Below are positions 24,999 to 32,061 of a stretch of 37,570 bases of DNA, one piece after another. Every line of letters begins with the position of its first letter. Positions within the stretch are counted from its first letter, which is position 1. This DNA comes from Pseudoselenomonas ruminis (GTDB taxonomy: Bacteria > Bacillota > Negativicutes > Selenomonadales > Selenomonadaceae): NCBI RefSeq assembly GCF_008271295.1, contig NZ_VTOY01000018.1:1-37570 (forward strand). Reading direction: 5' to 3'. The translations under genes and the position numbers were made by a program. Under the pieces are notes generated by a model. The model saw only the letters and a list, made by a program, of their open reading frames with translations. It did not search any database and was not told the DNA's origin.

Positions 24999-25114
24999 GC
25001 ACATTTCTTCAAACGAGCTATCAGCTTCTGCAAAAGCTGTAGTTCTTATATAGCTACAACACTGGGCAGCCGTCATTGTGGCTTGCTCTTTTGTGTTGTC
25101 TAATTACTCTTCAT
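24960..25114 (-). ncRNA. Antisense RNA, candidate antitoxin
   Basis: On the minus strand a good promoter (-35 TTGACT 25148-25143, 16-bp spacer, -10 TATAAT 25126-25121) predicts a start near 25114. A Rho-independent terminator (ACCGCC/GGCGGT with a run of six T, ending at about 24960) gives an RNA of about 155 nt. It contains a 7-bp stem ACAACAC/GTGTTGT enclosing CAATGACGGCTG, a sequence also found in the leader of the opposing mRNA. It is complementary to the 3' part of the small membrane-protein gene and its trailer. A 29-codon frame (25076-24987) lies inside it but has no convincing ribosome site. Confidence 0.6.
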
Positions 25115-25120
25115 ACTTAG

Positions 25121-25148
25121 ATTATAGCAATTTTGGAGATTTAGTCAA
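25121..25148 (-). promoter_or_regulatory. Promoter of the antisense RNA
   Basis: TTGACT and TATAAT on the minus strand with a 16-bp spacer. No coding gene lies downstream on that strand except the short frame inside the RNA. Confidence 0.75.
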
Positions 25149-25193
25149 GATTATGGTCTAGCGTTGGTAGCGGATAAAAGATGCGAAATCATA

Positions 25194-25223
25194 TTGCAGA
25201 GGGGGAGTCTTTTCCTATATAAT
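25194..25223 (+). promoter_or_regulatory. Predicted promoter of the flagellin-like gene
   Basis: TTGCAG (25194-25199), 18 bases, TATAAT (25218-25223). This is a housekeeping-type promoter. I see no sigma-28 (flagellar) promoter pattern before this gene. Confidence 0.6.
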
Positions 25224-25229
25224 GTAAGT

Positions 25230-25260
25230 GGGAGAGATTACGCCAAAATCGGCAGCTCCC
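25230..25260 (+). promoter_or_regulatory. Leader hairpin of the flagellin-like mRNA
   Basis: GGGAG (25230-25234) pairs with CTCCC (25256-25260), with GCC/GGC pairing inside. The leader carries several GGA motifs, including one in the ribosome site, which would suit binding by a CsrA-type regulator. Confidence 0.4.
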
Positions 25261-25300
25261 GGATAAGGTTTTGGGAAAATGAAGAGAAAGGAGAATGCTT

Positions 25301-26167
25301 ATGAGCATTACCGGCATTATGAATGGGCTTAACAGCTCACTCAACTCGCTGAATAAGGTTCATGGTGCGCAGAGCAGCAGCGTCCAAAAGATTGCTACGG
25401 GTTCTTCGCATCCTAGTGCGTCGTACGGTCCATCTGACTATGCGATTATTCAGCGCACGTACTCCAACATCGGGGCAGTATCTCAGTCCAATAGCAATTC
25501 GCAGACGGCAAATTCCATGTTGTCTACGGCTGCAGGGGCAGTCAATGAGACGGTCAGCAACCTGACTTCTCTTCGCTCCACACTGCTGGAAGCAGCTAAT
25601 GGCACCAACGCGAACAGCGACCGCGCTGCACTGCAGAAATCGGTGGAGCAGACCATTGCTTCTATTGATGACAATGCCTCGGTAACGTACAACGGCAAGC
25701 GCTTGCTTGATGGCACGCAGTCGTTGACGGTAGCTGGTGAAAACGGCTACAACACGGTGAATCTTGGCGACATGACGTCCCATGGCCTTGGCCTTACGGA
25801 CAGTGAGGGAAAGAGCACCATTGATTTGACCGATGCATCGTCTATCAGCGATGCCCTCGATAAAGTCGACAGTGCACTCAATGCCGCTACGGATCAGGCT
25901 ACCAGCATTGGTGCTGCACAGCAGGGACTTACCTATCAGTCTTCGAATTATACGACGACGCAGGAAAATCTCGAAGCTACGGCAACGACGATGGATGGTA
26001 CGGATATTGCAAAAGAATCGGTAAACCTTGCCAGCTCCAACACTCAGGAGCAGATGGCACTTTTCGCTATCAAGCAGGGTTTGCAGAGCCTTAGCCAGCA
26101 GACGGTTGGCGCTTTGGGCGGTATCAATAACCACAGCCGGAGTGCAGCGGCAAGTATGTTAATGTAA
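25301..26167 (+). CDS. Divergent flagellin-like protein
   Basis: 288-residue protein with flagellin-type helical ends and little between them. The N-terminal region (MSITGIMNGLNSSLNSLNKVHGAQ, shown here in parts: GLNSSLNSLNKV, QKIATGS, YGPSDYAIIQRTYSNI) parallels the D0/D1 pattern ending in SGLRIN..DDAAGLAIS, but the consensus residues are largely replaced. The C-terminal end (NTQEQMALFAIKQGLQSLSQQ) matches the D0 helix. The sequence is very rich in Ser, Thr, Ala and Asn and has only one Met-rich tail. Start 25301 is preferred because AAGGAG lies seven bases before it. It may be a minor flagellin, a filament-like surface protein or a hook-associated protein. Confidence 0.78.
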   Translation: MSITGIMNGLNSSLNSLNKVHGAQSSSVQKIATGSSHPSASYGPSDYAIIQRTYSNIGAVSQSNSNSQTANSMLSTAAGAVNETVSNLTSLRSTLLEAANGTNANSDRAALQKSVEQTIASIDDNASVTYNGKRLLDGTQSLTVAGENGYNTVNLGDMTSHGLGLTDSEGKSTIDLTDASSISDALDKVDSALNAATDQATSIGAAQQGLTYQSSNYTTTQENLEATATTMDGTDIAKESVNLASSNTQEQMALFAIKQGLQSLSQQTVGALGGINNHSRSAAASMLM

Positions 26168-26180
26168 TCCAGATAAAAGG

Positions 26181-26203
26181 AGAGGCCGTTAAGGCCTCTT
26201 TTT
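26181..26203. terminator. Terminator after the flagellin-like gene
   Basis: AGAGGCC (26181-26187) and GGCCTCT (26193-26199) with a T-run. The converging HAD gene ends only four bases further on, so the same stem may serve both strands. Confidence 0.85.
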
Positions 26204-26206
26204 CTT

Positions 26207-26848
26207 TTAGTCAACCAATTCGCCAATATCCTGCATGATTTTGACATGGGGATAGGCTTCAAATTCTTTGGCTGTAGTGGTTCCGGTGGTTACGGCGGCG
26301 AAGTCGACGCCGGCGTTTTGGGCGGCACCGGCATCGACGTAGCTGTCACCGGTGTAGAGCACCTGGTTCTTGGAAATCTGGAAGTAGTCCAGGGCTTTAA
26401 ATATCCCTTCGGGGGATGGCTTGTGCGCCGTGACATCATCGCTGCCGATGATGCGGTCGATGAGTTCCGGGACGCCGTCCGCATCAAATTTTTCCTGAAT
26501 GCGGTGGCGGGTCTTGCTGGAGATAATGCCAATTTTGGCCCCTGCTTCACGCAGTGCCCGCAGGACAGCGATGGTGTGGGGGAAGAAGTGCGTGCCAGCG
26601 GTCATATACTGGTCGGCTTCGTGTTTGTAGATTTCCAGGAAGGCGCGGGCGGCGTCTTCATCCTGGGATTGGATGACTTCCTTGATGGCATCCATCATGG
26701 GAAGCCCAATCGTGCGGCGGATATCTTCATCGGCGCGCTGCGGCCAGCCGGTTTTGTCCAAGGTGATATGAAAGCATTTTAAAATGGCTGATTCGGAGTT
26801 GACGAGCGTATAGTCGAAATCGAATAAATACAGGCGGTAATTTTTCAT
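26207..26848 (-). CDS. HAD-superfamily hydrolase, phosphoglycolate-phosphatase-like
   Basis: 213-residue phosphatase of HAD subfamily IA. Motif I is LFDFDYTLVNSE, with the nucleophile and acid/base Asp both present. Motif II is the Ser in GIISSKT, motif III the Lys in AHKPSPEG, and motif IV GDSYVDAGAAQNAG. A helical cap lies between motifs I and II. Relatives act on phosphoglycolate, pyrophosphate or nucleotides, and the sequence does not decide between these. A start at 26848 gives a six-base spacing from AAAGGA; the ATG one codon earlier is too close. Confidence 0.85.
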   Translation of the reverse strand: MKNYRLYLFDFDYTLVNSESAILKCFHITLDKTGWPQRADEDIRRTIGLPMMDAIKEVIQSQDEDAARAFLEIYKHEADQYMTAGTHFFPHTIAVLRALREAGAKIGIISSKTRHRIQEKFDADGVPELIDRIIGSDDVTAHKPSPEGIFKALDYFQISKNQVLYTGDSYVDAGAAQNAGVDFAAVTTGTTTAKEFEAYPHVKIMQDIGELVD

Positions 26849-26973
26849 CATGTGTCCTTTCTGTCAAAGGGAAATCTCTTTTATGATAGCATAGAATCCT
26901 ATTGAAGAAAACGCGGGAATCACGTAGAATAAAAGGAGATAGAAGTAATCGACAGAAAGTACGGGGGATACAG

Positions 26974-27633
26974 ATGAAATACGTGGTCGTAGACTTGGAA
27001 ATGAATCCAGTGAGCCGGGAATTCCGCGACGTGCGCCGCAAAATGAATGAGGAAGTCATTGAGTTTGGTGCGGTGCGCCTCGATGAAAATTTTGAGCAGG
27101 AAGCGGAATTTCAGTGCTATGTAGCTCCGGCCTATGGCCCGATAAAAAAACACATCACCAATCTTACCGGCATTACCCAGGCGATGGTGGAGGGCAAGGA
27201 GGCCTATGAGGTCTGCTTCCAGAATTTCGTGGACTGGATTGGGGAAACGGAAACTAAAATCTATTCCTGGAGTATGTCCGATATCAAACAGCTCAAAAAA
27301 GAGTGCCGGTTCAAGATGCCGGATTTTGATGTGAAGTGGCTCGATGAGCGCTGGGTAGACTTGCAGCAGGAGTTTGACAACCGGCTGGGGCTCCACAACA
27401 GCCTGGCCCTTAAGCATGCTTTGGGGGCAATGGATCATCAGTTTGAGGGCACGCAGCATACGGCACTGGCGGATGCAATCAACACCAGCGCGATTCTGGT
27501 GCTCATGCAGGATGATGAGAAATTCCGGGCTACGATGCAGCCAGTATTGGATATTCTCCAGCCCAAAGAGGATTTGGCCAGTTCCATCGGGGATTTGTGT
27601 CCTGACCTCATGAAGTTGAAAGATAATCTTTAA
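26974..27633 (+). CDS. DEDDh 3'-5' exonuclease, KapD-like
   Basis: Nuclease of 219 residues of the RNase T/DnaQ fold. Exo I is VVDLEMN (D and E bind metal), Exo II the segment around YSWSMSDIKQLKK, and Exo III HTALADAINT with the catalytic His and last Asp. This gives the full DEDDh set. The relatives known as KapD or exonuclease-domain proteins trim RNA or DNA 3' ends. Start 26974 gives the usual MKYVVVDLEMN beginning. The ribosome site is ACGGGGGA. The next gene begins more than 170 bases later behind its own promoter. Confidence 0.86.
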   Translation: MKYVVVDLEMNPVSREFRDVRRKMNEEVIEFGAVRLDENFEQEAEFQCYVAPAYGPIKKHITNLTGITQAMVEGKEAYEVCFQNFVDWIGETETKIYSWSMSDIKQLKKECRFKMPDFDVKWLDERWVDLQQEFDNRLGLHNSLALKHALGAMDHQFEGTQHTALADAINTSAILVLMQDDEKFRATMQPVLDILQPKEDLASSIGDLCPDLMKLKDNL

Positions 27634-27683
27634 TACACTTGTGTTTTACTGAAAAACATTTTTTGTAACTGTTTATTTTTCTC

Positions 27684-27712
27684 TTGCTGATTAATGCGTA
27701 TTATGTTATGAT
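27684..27712 (+). promoter_or_regulatory. Predicted promoter of pheA-aroF
   Basis: TTGCTG (27684-27689), a 17-bp spacer and TATGAT (27707-27712), followed by an A/T-rich start region. The transcript would begin near 27719 and run straight into the hairpin at 27745-27776. Confidence 0.6.
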
Positions 27713-27744
27713 ATTATCAATTTTAAAGGAATTGACGATACATC

Positions 27745-27776
27745 AAGCTCCGTCCTTTAGAGGATGGGGCTTTTTT
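27745..27776 (+). terminator. Terminator-like hairpin in the pheA leader (possible attenuator)
   Basis: AAGCTCCGTCCT (27745-27756) pairs with AGGATGGGGCTT (27761-27772) over 12 positions including two G-T pairs, and six T follow. It lies between the only visible promoter and pheA, and too little space remains after it for another promoter. Confidence 0.7.
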
Positions 27777-27806
27777 GATACGTTGACCGTTCAGGAGGAG
27801 GATGGA

Positions 27807-28655
27807 ATGAGCATAAAGATGGGGGTGCTTGGTCCGAAGGGAACCCATAGCGAGGCGGCCGCCAGTTATTTGAATGAGAGGCTCGATACGCCGTATGAGC
27901 TGGTGACGGTTCCGGACCTCTTTGAATGCCTTCAGGAAGTAGATGAGGGACGCCTGGATACGGCGCTGGTTCCCGTGGAAAATTCGCTGGAGGGAGCCAT
28001 CAATATAACACTGGATACGCTGGCCCGCAGTGAGACGTTAGAGGTTGCCCGGGAACTTATCTGGCCGGTGCACAATCAGCTGATGGCCAAGTGCGGGGCG
28101 GAAACAATCCGGCGCGTGTATTCGCATCCTCAGCCGATTTCTCAGTGCCGGGCGTATTTGCAGCAGCATTACCCGCAGGCAGAGATTGTCAAGGTTTCCA
28201 GCACGGCCCGGGCGGCAGAGCTGGTGGCCGCCGAATCGGCGTCGTCAGGCTGGGCGGCTATCTGTACGGCCCGGGCTGGTGAGCTCAATGGCCTGCACAC
28301 CGTTGCGGCCGAGATTCAAGACAACATGGCAAACTGCACCAGATTCTTTCAGGTCCGCCGCCGTGGCACGGGCAATCCGGTTTTGCCGAAGGAAAAGGTC
28401 TTGATTATTTGCCAGATTGATGGCCAGAAGGCCGGTGCGCTTTACGATGTGCTCAAGGAATTTGCGGAGAGGGGCATCAATATGACCCGTATTGAGTCGA
28501 GACCGGCGCGCACGGAACTCGGGGCGTATATTTTCTTTTTTGATTTGGAGTATACGCCGGACGAACAGGCTTTGCAGGAGTCGATTGAAGCTGTGGCGAA
28601 GAAGAGTATCTGGCTCAAGAATTTGGGGACGTTTCCAGTATATACAGTAGAATAA
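27807..28655 (+). CDS. pheA: Prephenate dehydratase
   Basis: Converts prephenate to phenylpyruvate in phenylalanine synthesis. The 282-residue protein has a catalytic domain (about 1-185) that opens MGVLGPKGTHSEAAA and contains the essential Thr-Arg-Phe in NCTRFFQV. A C-terminal ACT domain (about 200-280) carries the GALY and ESRP segments that bind phenylalanine for feedback inhibition. There is no chorismate mutase domain, so that step is encoded elsewhere. Start 27807 has GGAGGAGG upstream. The frame continues open upstream through the leader hairpin, which I treat as untranslated. It is followed 20 bases later by the DAHP synthase gene. Confidence 0.95.
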   Translation: MSIKMGVLGPKGTHSEAAASYLNERLDTPYELVTVPDLFECLQEVDEGRLDTALVPVENSLEGAINITLDTLARSETLEVARELIWPVHNQLMAKCGAETIRRVYSHPQPISQCRAYLQQHYPQAEIVKVSSTARAAELVAAESASSGWAAICTARAGELNGLHTVAAEIQDNMANCTRFFQVRRRGTGNPVLPKEKVLIICQIDGQKAGALYDVLKEFAERGINMTRIESRPARTELGAYIFFFDLEYTPDEQALQESIEAVAKKSIWLKNLGTFPVYTVE

Positions 28656-28675
28656 AGACGAGAAGGGGTATAGCT

Positions 28676-29707
28676 ATGGTTATCATCATGAATGTCGATG
28701 CGACGGCAGCAGAAATAAAAGGGGTTATCGAGGCGGTCAATGGAGCTGGGCTTGAGGCCAAGGTCATGGAAGGCAGTCAGCAGAAAATCGTCGGGGTTAT
28801 CGGCGATAAGACAAGACTGGCCAGTGTGCCGATTGATGCCCTGCCAGGGGTAGAAAAGACGGTGTCCATTTCCAAGAGTTATAAATTGGCCAGCCGTGAG
28901 TTTCATCCGCAGAGCAGTGTTATCGATGTTGCTGGTGTGAAGATTGGTGACGGAACTCCGGTAGTTATGGCAGGACCCTGCGCCGTAGAGTCGAAGGAGC
29001 AGCTCTTTGAGGCGGCGGAAATCGTCAAGGCAGCAGGCGCACAGTTTTTGCGCGGCGGTGCTTATAAGCCGCGTACTTCGCCGTATTCCTTCCAGGGCTT
29101 GGAGGAACAGGGACTCAAGTATCTGGCCGAGGCGCGTGAGCGCACCGGACTGCGCGTCGTTACCGAGGTTACGACGGTCGAAGCTATTGATGGCGTAGCA
29201 GAATACGCGGATATGCTTCAGGTCGGTGCGCGCAATATGCAGAATTTTGGCCTGCTCAAGGAAGTGGGCCGCTGTGGCAAACCGGTTTTGCTGAAGCGCG
29301 GTCTGGCCGCTACGATTGATGAATGGCTCAATGCGGCTGAGTATATCATGAATGAAGGCAATCCGAATGTCGTCTTATGTGAGCGCGGCATCCGCACCTA
29401 TGAGACGTATACGCGCAACACGCTTGACCTCAGTGCTGTGGCGGCGGTCAAGCACCTTTCCCATCTGCCTATCATCGTCGACCCGAGCCATGGTACGGGC
29501 AAATGGCGCATGGTAAAACCGATGGCTTTTGCTGCTGTTGCCGCTGGTGCCGACGGGCTCATGATGGAGGTTCATCCGAATCCGGCCAAAGCCCTTTCCG
29601 ATGGCCCGCAGTCGCTGACGCCGGAAAATTATCAGGAGGTCATGGCAGGCATCCAGAAATTGTCGCAGTTTATGAAACAGGAAAATATTGTGCCGATGGA
29701 TATCTAA
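28676..29707 (+). CDS. aroF: 3-deoxy-7-phosphoheptulonate synthase (DAHP synthase, type I-beta)
   Basis: First enzyme of the shikimate pathway, condensing phosphoenolpyruvate and erythrose 4-phosphate. It has 343 residues. An N-terminal ferredoxin-like regulatory domain (about 1-70, MVIIMNVDATAAEIKGVI) is typical of the Thermotoga/Firmicute form that is inhibited by aromatic amino acids. The barrel contains MAGPCAVES, LRGGAYKPRTSPYSFQG and PIIVDPSHGTGKW, in which the Cys, Lys and His metal and substrate residues are present. It is co-transcribed with pheA, placing the first pathway step and the phenylalanine branch under one control. Confidence 0.95.
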   Translation: MVIIMNVDATAAEIKGVIEAVNGAGLEAKVMEGSQQKIVGVIGDKTRLASVPIDALPGVEKTVSISKSYKLASREFHPQSSVIDVAGVKIGDGTPVVMAGPCAVESKEQLFEAAEIVKAAGAQFLRGGAYKPRTSPYSFQGLEEQGLKYLAEARERTGLRVVTEVTTVEAIDGVAEYADMLQVGARNMQNFGLLKEVGRCGKPVLLKRGLAATIDEWLNAAEYIMNEGNPNVVLCERGIRTYETYTRNTLDLSAVAAVKHLSHLPIIVDPSHGTGKWRMVKPMAFAAVAAGADGLMMEVHPNPAKALSDGPQSLTPENYQEVMAGIQKLSQFMKQENIVPMDI

Positions 29708-29730
29708 GGCAGACAGTCTGACAGATAACG

Positions 29731-29769
29731 AAAGAGCCGTTGACCCCGGAGGGAGTCAACGGCTCTTTT
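29731..29769. terminator. Bidirectional terminator between aroF and clpX
   Basis: AAAGAGCCGTTGAC (29731-29744) and GTCAACGGCTCTTT (29755-29768) form a perfect 14-bp stem with A and T tails on the two sides. It serves the converging aroF and clpX-like genes. Confidence 0.93.
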
Positions 29770-29777
29770 GGTAGTCT

Positions 29778-31061
29778 TTACTTATCGAGTTTTTCTACCG
29801 TCGGTTTGGCACCGTTTTCGATGCAGTCTTTGGTGATGATGACCTTGCGCGGCTCATCGGATTTCGGGATATCAAACATGATGTCGAGCATGACATCTTC
29901 GATGATGCCCTTGAGCGAACGGGCGCCGGTCTTGCGCTCGATCGCTTTCTTGGCTACGGCGCGCAGGGCGTCTTCTTCGAATTCGAGCTGGACATGGTCC
30001 ATGGCCAGCAGTTTCTCATACTGCTTGACCGGAGCGTTCTTAGGCTCGGTCAGGATGCGCAGCAGGGCATCTTCGTCGAGGGTTTCGAGGGTGCAGATGA
30101 CTGGGAGACGGCCGATGATTTCCGGAATGATACCATACTGCATGAGGTCTTCCGGGCGGACTTTGTGGATGAGTTCGTCAAACTTCGGTTTGTCGTCCTT
30201 GCCCTGTACGTCAGCACCAAAGCCGATGGAGCTGGTCTTGGAAAGGCGCTTGGCGATAACGTCATCGATGCCGACAAAAGCGCCGCCGACGATGAACAGG
30301 ATGTTGCGGGTGTCGACCTTGATGGTCGGTGCTTCCGGGTGTTTGCGCTGGCCGCGGGAGGTGAATTCGACGACGCTGCCTTCGAGCATCTTGAGGAGTG
30401 CCTGCTGAACGCCTTCGTGTCCCGGGTCAGCGGTAATCGAGTTGTTGGCACCGGATTTGCGGGCAATCTTATCGAATTCATCGAGGTAGATGATGCCGTG
30501 CTCAGCCTTTTCGATGTCTTTGTCAGCGGCATAGTAAAGGTTGCGGACTGCGACTTCTACGTCGGCACCGACGAAACCGGCCTCAGTGAGACTCGACGCA
30601 TCTGTCACCGCGAAGGGGATGTCGAGCAGTTTCGACAGGTGCGAGAGCAGGGCCGTTTTGCCGCAGCCCGATGGGCCGAGCATGATGACGTTGGACTTTT
30701 CGATTTCCGTGCCATCGTCATTGAGATAGCCGTATTTCATGCGCTTATAGTGGTTGTAGACGGCGACCGAAAGGATTTTCTTGGCGCGGTCCTGATTGAT
30801 GATGTATTCATCAAGGTACTGTTTGATGATATGCGGCTTGTTCTGAGCCAGTATATCGTCAAGCTGGCCAGCAAAAGCCTTGGTTTCTTCCTGCTGAGCA
30901 GCCTCTTCGTGTTCGTCCAGGAAGTGGTTGATTTCGCGTACGCAGTTTTTGCAGATGGCAAAACCGGTGCTCGGGTCGTATATCGGCATATCGTATTGGT
31001 CACGGACTTTAATGGTGCGCTTACAGAAGCTGCACTGATGGGTAATTACTTTCTTTTCCAT
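29778..31061 (-). CDS. clpX: ClpX-like AAA+ unfoldase, divergent paralogue
   Basis: 427-residue unfoldase for ClpXP-type proteolysis. The zinc domain has C10, C13, C37 and C40. Walker A GPSGCGKT is at 129-136, Walker B IIYLDE at 190-195, the RKH loop at 239-241 and the ClpP-docking loop IGF at 279-281, so it should still engage ClpP. It departs from canonical ClpX in the pore-1 loop, which is GFVG (162-165) instead of GYVG, in an unusual zinc domain, and in YLDEFDK instead of YIDEIDK. It stands alone, without clpP, tig or lon next to it. It is probably a second ClpX with altered substrate choice. Start 31061 has AAAGGA upstream. Confidence 0.88.
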   Translation of the reverse strand: MEKKVITHQCSFCKRTIKVRDQYDMPIYDPSTGFAICKNCVREINHFLDEHEEAAQQEETKAFAGQLDDILAQNKPHIIKQYLDEYIINQDRAKKILSVAVYNHYKRMKYGYLNDDGTEIEKSNVIMLGPSGCGKTALLSHLSKLLDIPFAVTDASSLTEAGFVGADVEVAVRNLYYAADKDIEKAEHGIIYLDEFDKIARKSGANNSITADPGHEGVQQALLKMLEGSVVEFTSRGQRKHPEAPTIKVDTRNILFIVGGAFVGIDDVIAKRLSKTSSIGFGADVQGKDDKPKFDELIHKVRPEDLMQYGIIPEIIGRLPVICTLETLDEDALLRILTEPKNAPVKQYEKLLAMDHVQLEFEEDALRAVAKKAIERKTGARSLKGIIEDVMLDIMFDIPKSDEPRKVIITKDCIENGAKPTVEKLDK

Positions 31062-31104
31062 GGAAAACGTCCTTTCCGGCTCATTGATTTCTATTGGTAG
31101 TCTT

Positions 31105-31133
31105 ATTATCTTATATAAAAGAGCTTTTTTCAA
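31105..31133 (-). promoter_or_regulatory. Predicted promoter of the clpX-like gene
   Basis: On the minus strand TTGAAA (31133-31128), a 17-bp spacer and GATAAT (31110-31105), about 45 bases before the start codon. The pattern is housekeeping-type. Confidence 0.6.
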
Positions 31134-31218
31134 GGAGAAGCGTCAGCCACTTGCAATTTTCTGCTGATGTGAGACAATAGGGTTGAGATTTTATCCCCAG
31201 TATTGAGGAGGAAAAGAA

Positions 31219-32025
31219 ATGTCAATCAAGCTTTTTGTGACCGATTTGGATGGTACGCTGCTGCCGAGCGGCCAGCAGGTATCGGATGAAAATATAAAAG
31301 CCGCGCAGTCGGCTGTGAGTGCCGGAGTGACGGTGACGATTGCCACGGGCCGCATGTACAAGGCTGCTTTGCCGGTGGCAAAGGCGTTGGGCGTCGATGT
31401 TCCCATCATTACCTATAATGGTGCTTTGATAAAGACCGTGGCCGGCGAAGTGCTCTATAGCAACTATCTGGCACCAGACCTTGTGTGCCGGGTGATTGAT
31501 TACTGCCGGGAGAAGGACTGGTATCTGCAGATTTACAGTCAGGATGAGTTGTATTATGCAGAACGCAACAAGTATGCCAAAGCATACGAGGCAGACCAGC
31601 AGATAAAAGGCCATGCCGTTGGCTGGGACGGCTTAAAGGAGCACACCGCGGCAGTATGCAAGCTGCTTTCGATTACCGATGGCGCGGCCGAGACCGATGC
31701 GCGCATAGCCGAGCTCCGGTCGGTTTTTGGCGAGGTGCTTTCGCCGGTGCGTTCCAAGGCGCAGTATGCGGAAATCATCAATCCGGGTGTCAGCAAGGCC
31801 GCGGGAATCCGCAATCTGGCCGAGCGCCTGGGAATTTCCATTGCTGACACCATGGCAATCGGTGATGCGGAAAATGACTTGCCGATGCTAAAGGCCGCTG
31901 GTCATTCGGTGGCGATGGGAAATGCCGTGGAGGCTGTCAAGAAGGTCTGCGACTACGAGACCGGGACCTGTGCAGAAAATGGCTGGGCCGAAGCCGTACA
32001 ACGCTTTGTTTTGGAACAGCAGTAA
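31219..32025 (+). CDS. Cof-type HAD-IIB phosphatase
   Basis: 268-residue cytoplasmic phosphatase of the Cof/YidA group, which acts on sugar phosphates, flavin mononucleotide or similar small molecules. Motif I is LFVTDLDGTLL, motif II the Thr in ATGRMYKA, motif III the Lys in GVSKAAGI, and motif IV AIGDAENDLPML. A C2-type cap occupies about 85-190. A GAGGAGG ribosome site precedes the ATG. It stands 36 bases upstream of rapZ and is probably co-transcribed with it. Confidence 0.9.
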   Translation: MSIKLFVTDLDGTLLPSGQQVSDENIKAAQSAVSAGVTVTIATGRMYKAALPVAKALGVDVPIITYNGALIKTVAGEVLYSNYLAPDLVCRVIDYCREKDWYLQIYSQDELYYAERNKYAKAYEADQQIKGHAVGWDGLKEHTAAVCKLLSITDGAAETDARIAELRSVFGEVLSPVRSKAQYAEIINPGVSKAAGIRNLAERLGISIADTMAIGDAENDLPMLKAAGHSVAMGNAVEAVKKVCDYETGTCAENGWAEAVQRFVLEQQ

Positions 32026-32061
32026 ACGCGTGATTCAATCTTTGGGCTAGAAGGTGAAATG

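Noticed and set aside
24987-25076. 29-codon frame inside the antisense RNA
   Set aside because: It has no convincing ribosome site and the composition is not protein-like. The RNA itself, with its stem and terminator, is the more likely product.
24631-25088. Inverted repeats flanking the small membrane-protein gene as the ends of a miniature transposable element
   Set aside because: No target-site duplication is visible, and the repeats are split by unequal spacers. The positions coincide with predicted RNA ends, so pairing in the mRNA explains them better.
27684-27806. N-terminal extension of pheA back to 27684
   Set aside because: The extension would be translated from the promoter and terminator hairpin. 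GGAGGAGG before 27807 and the family's normal N-terminus support the later start.
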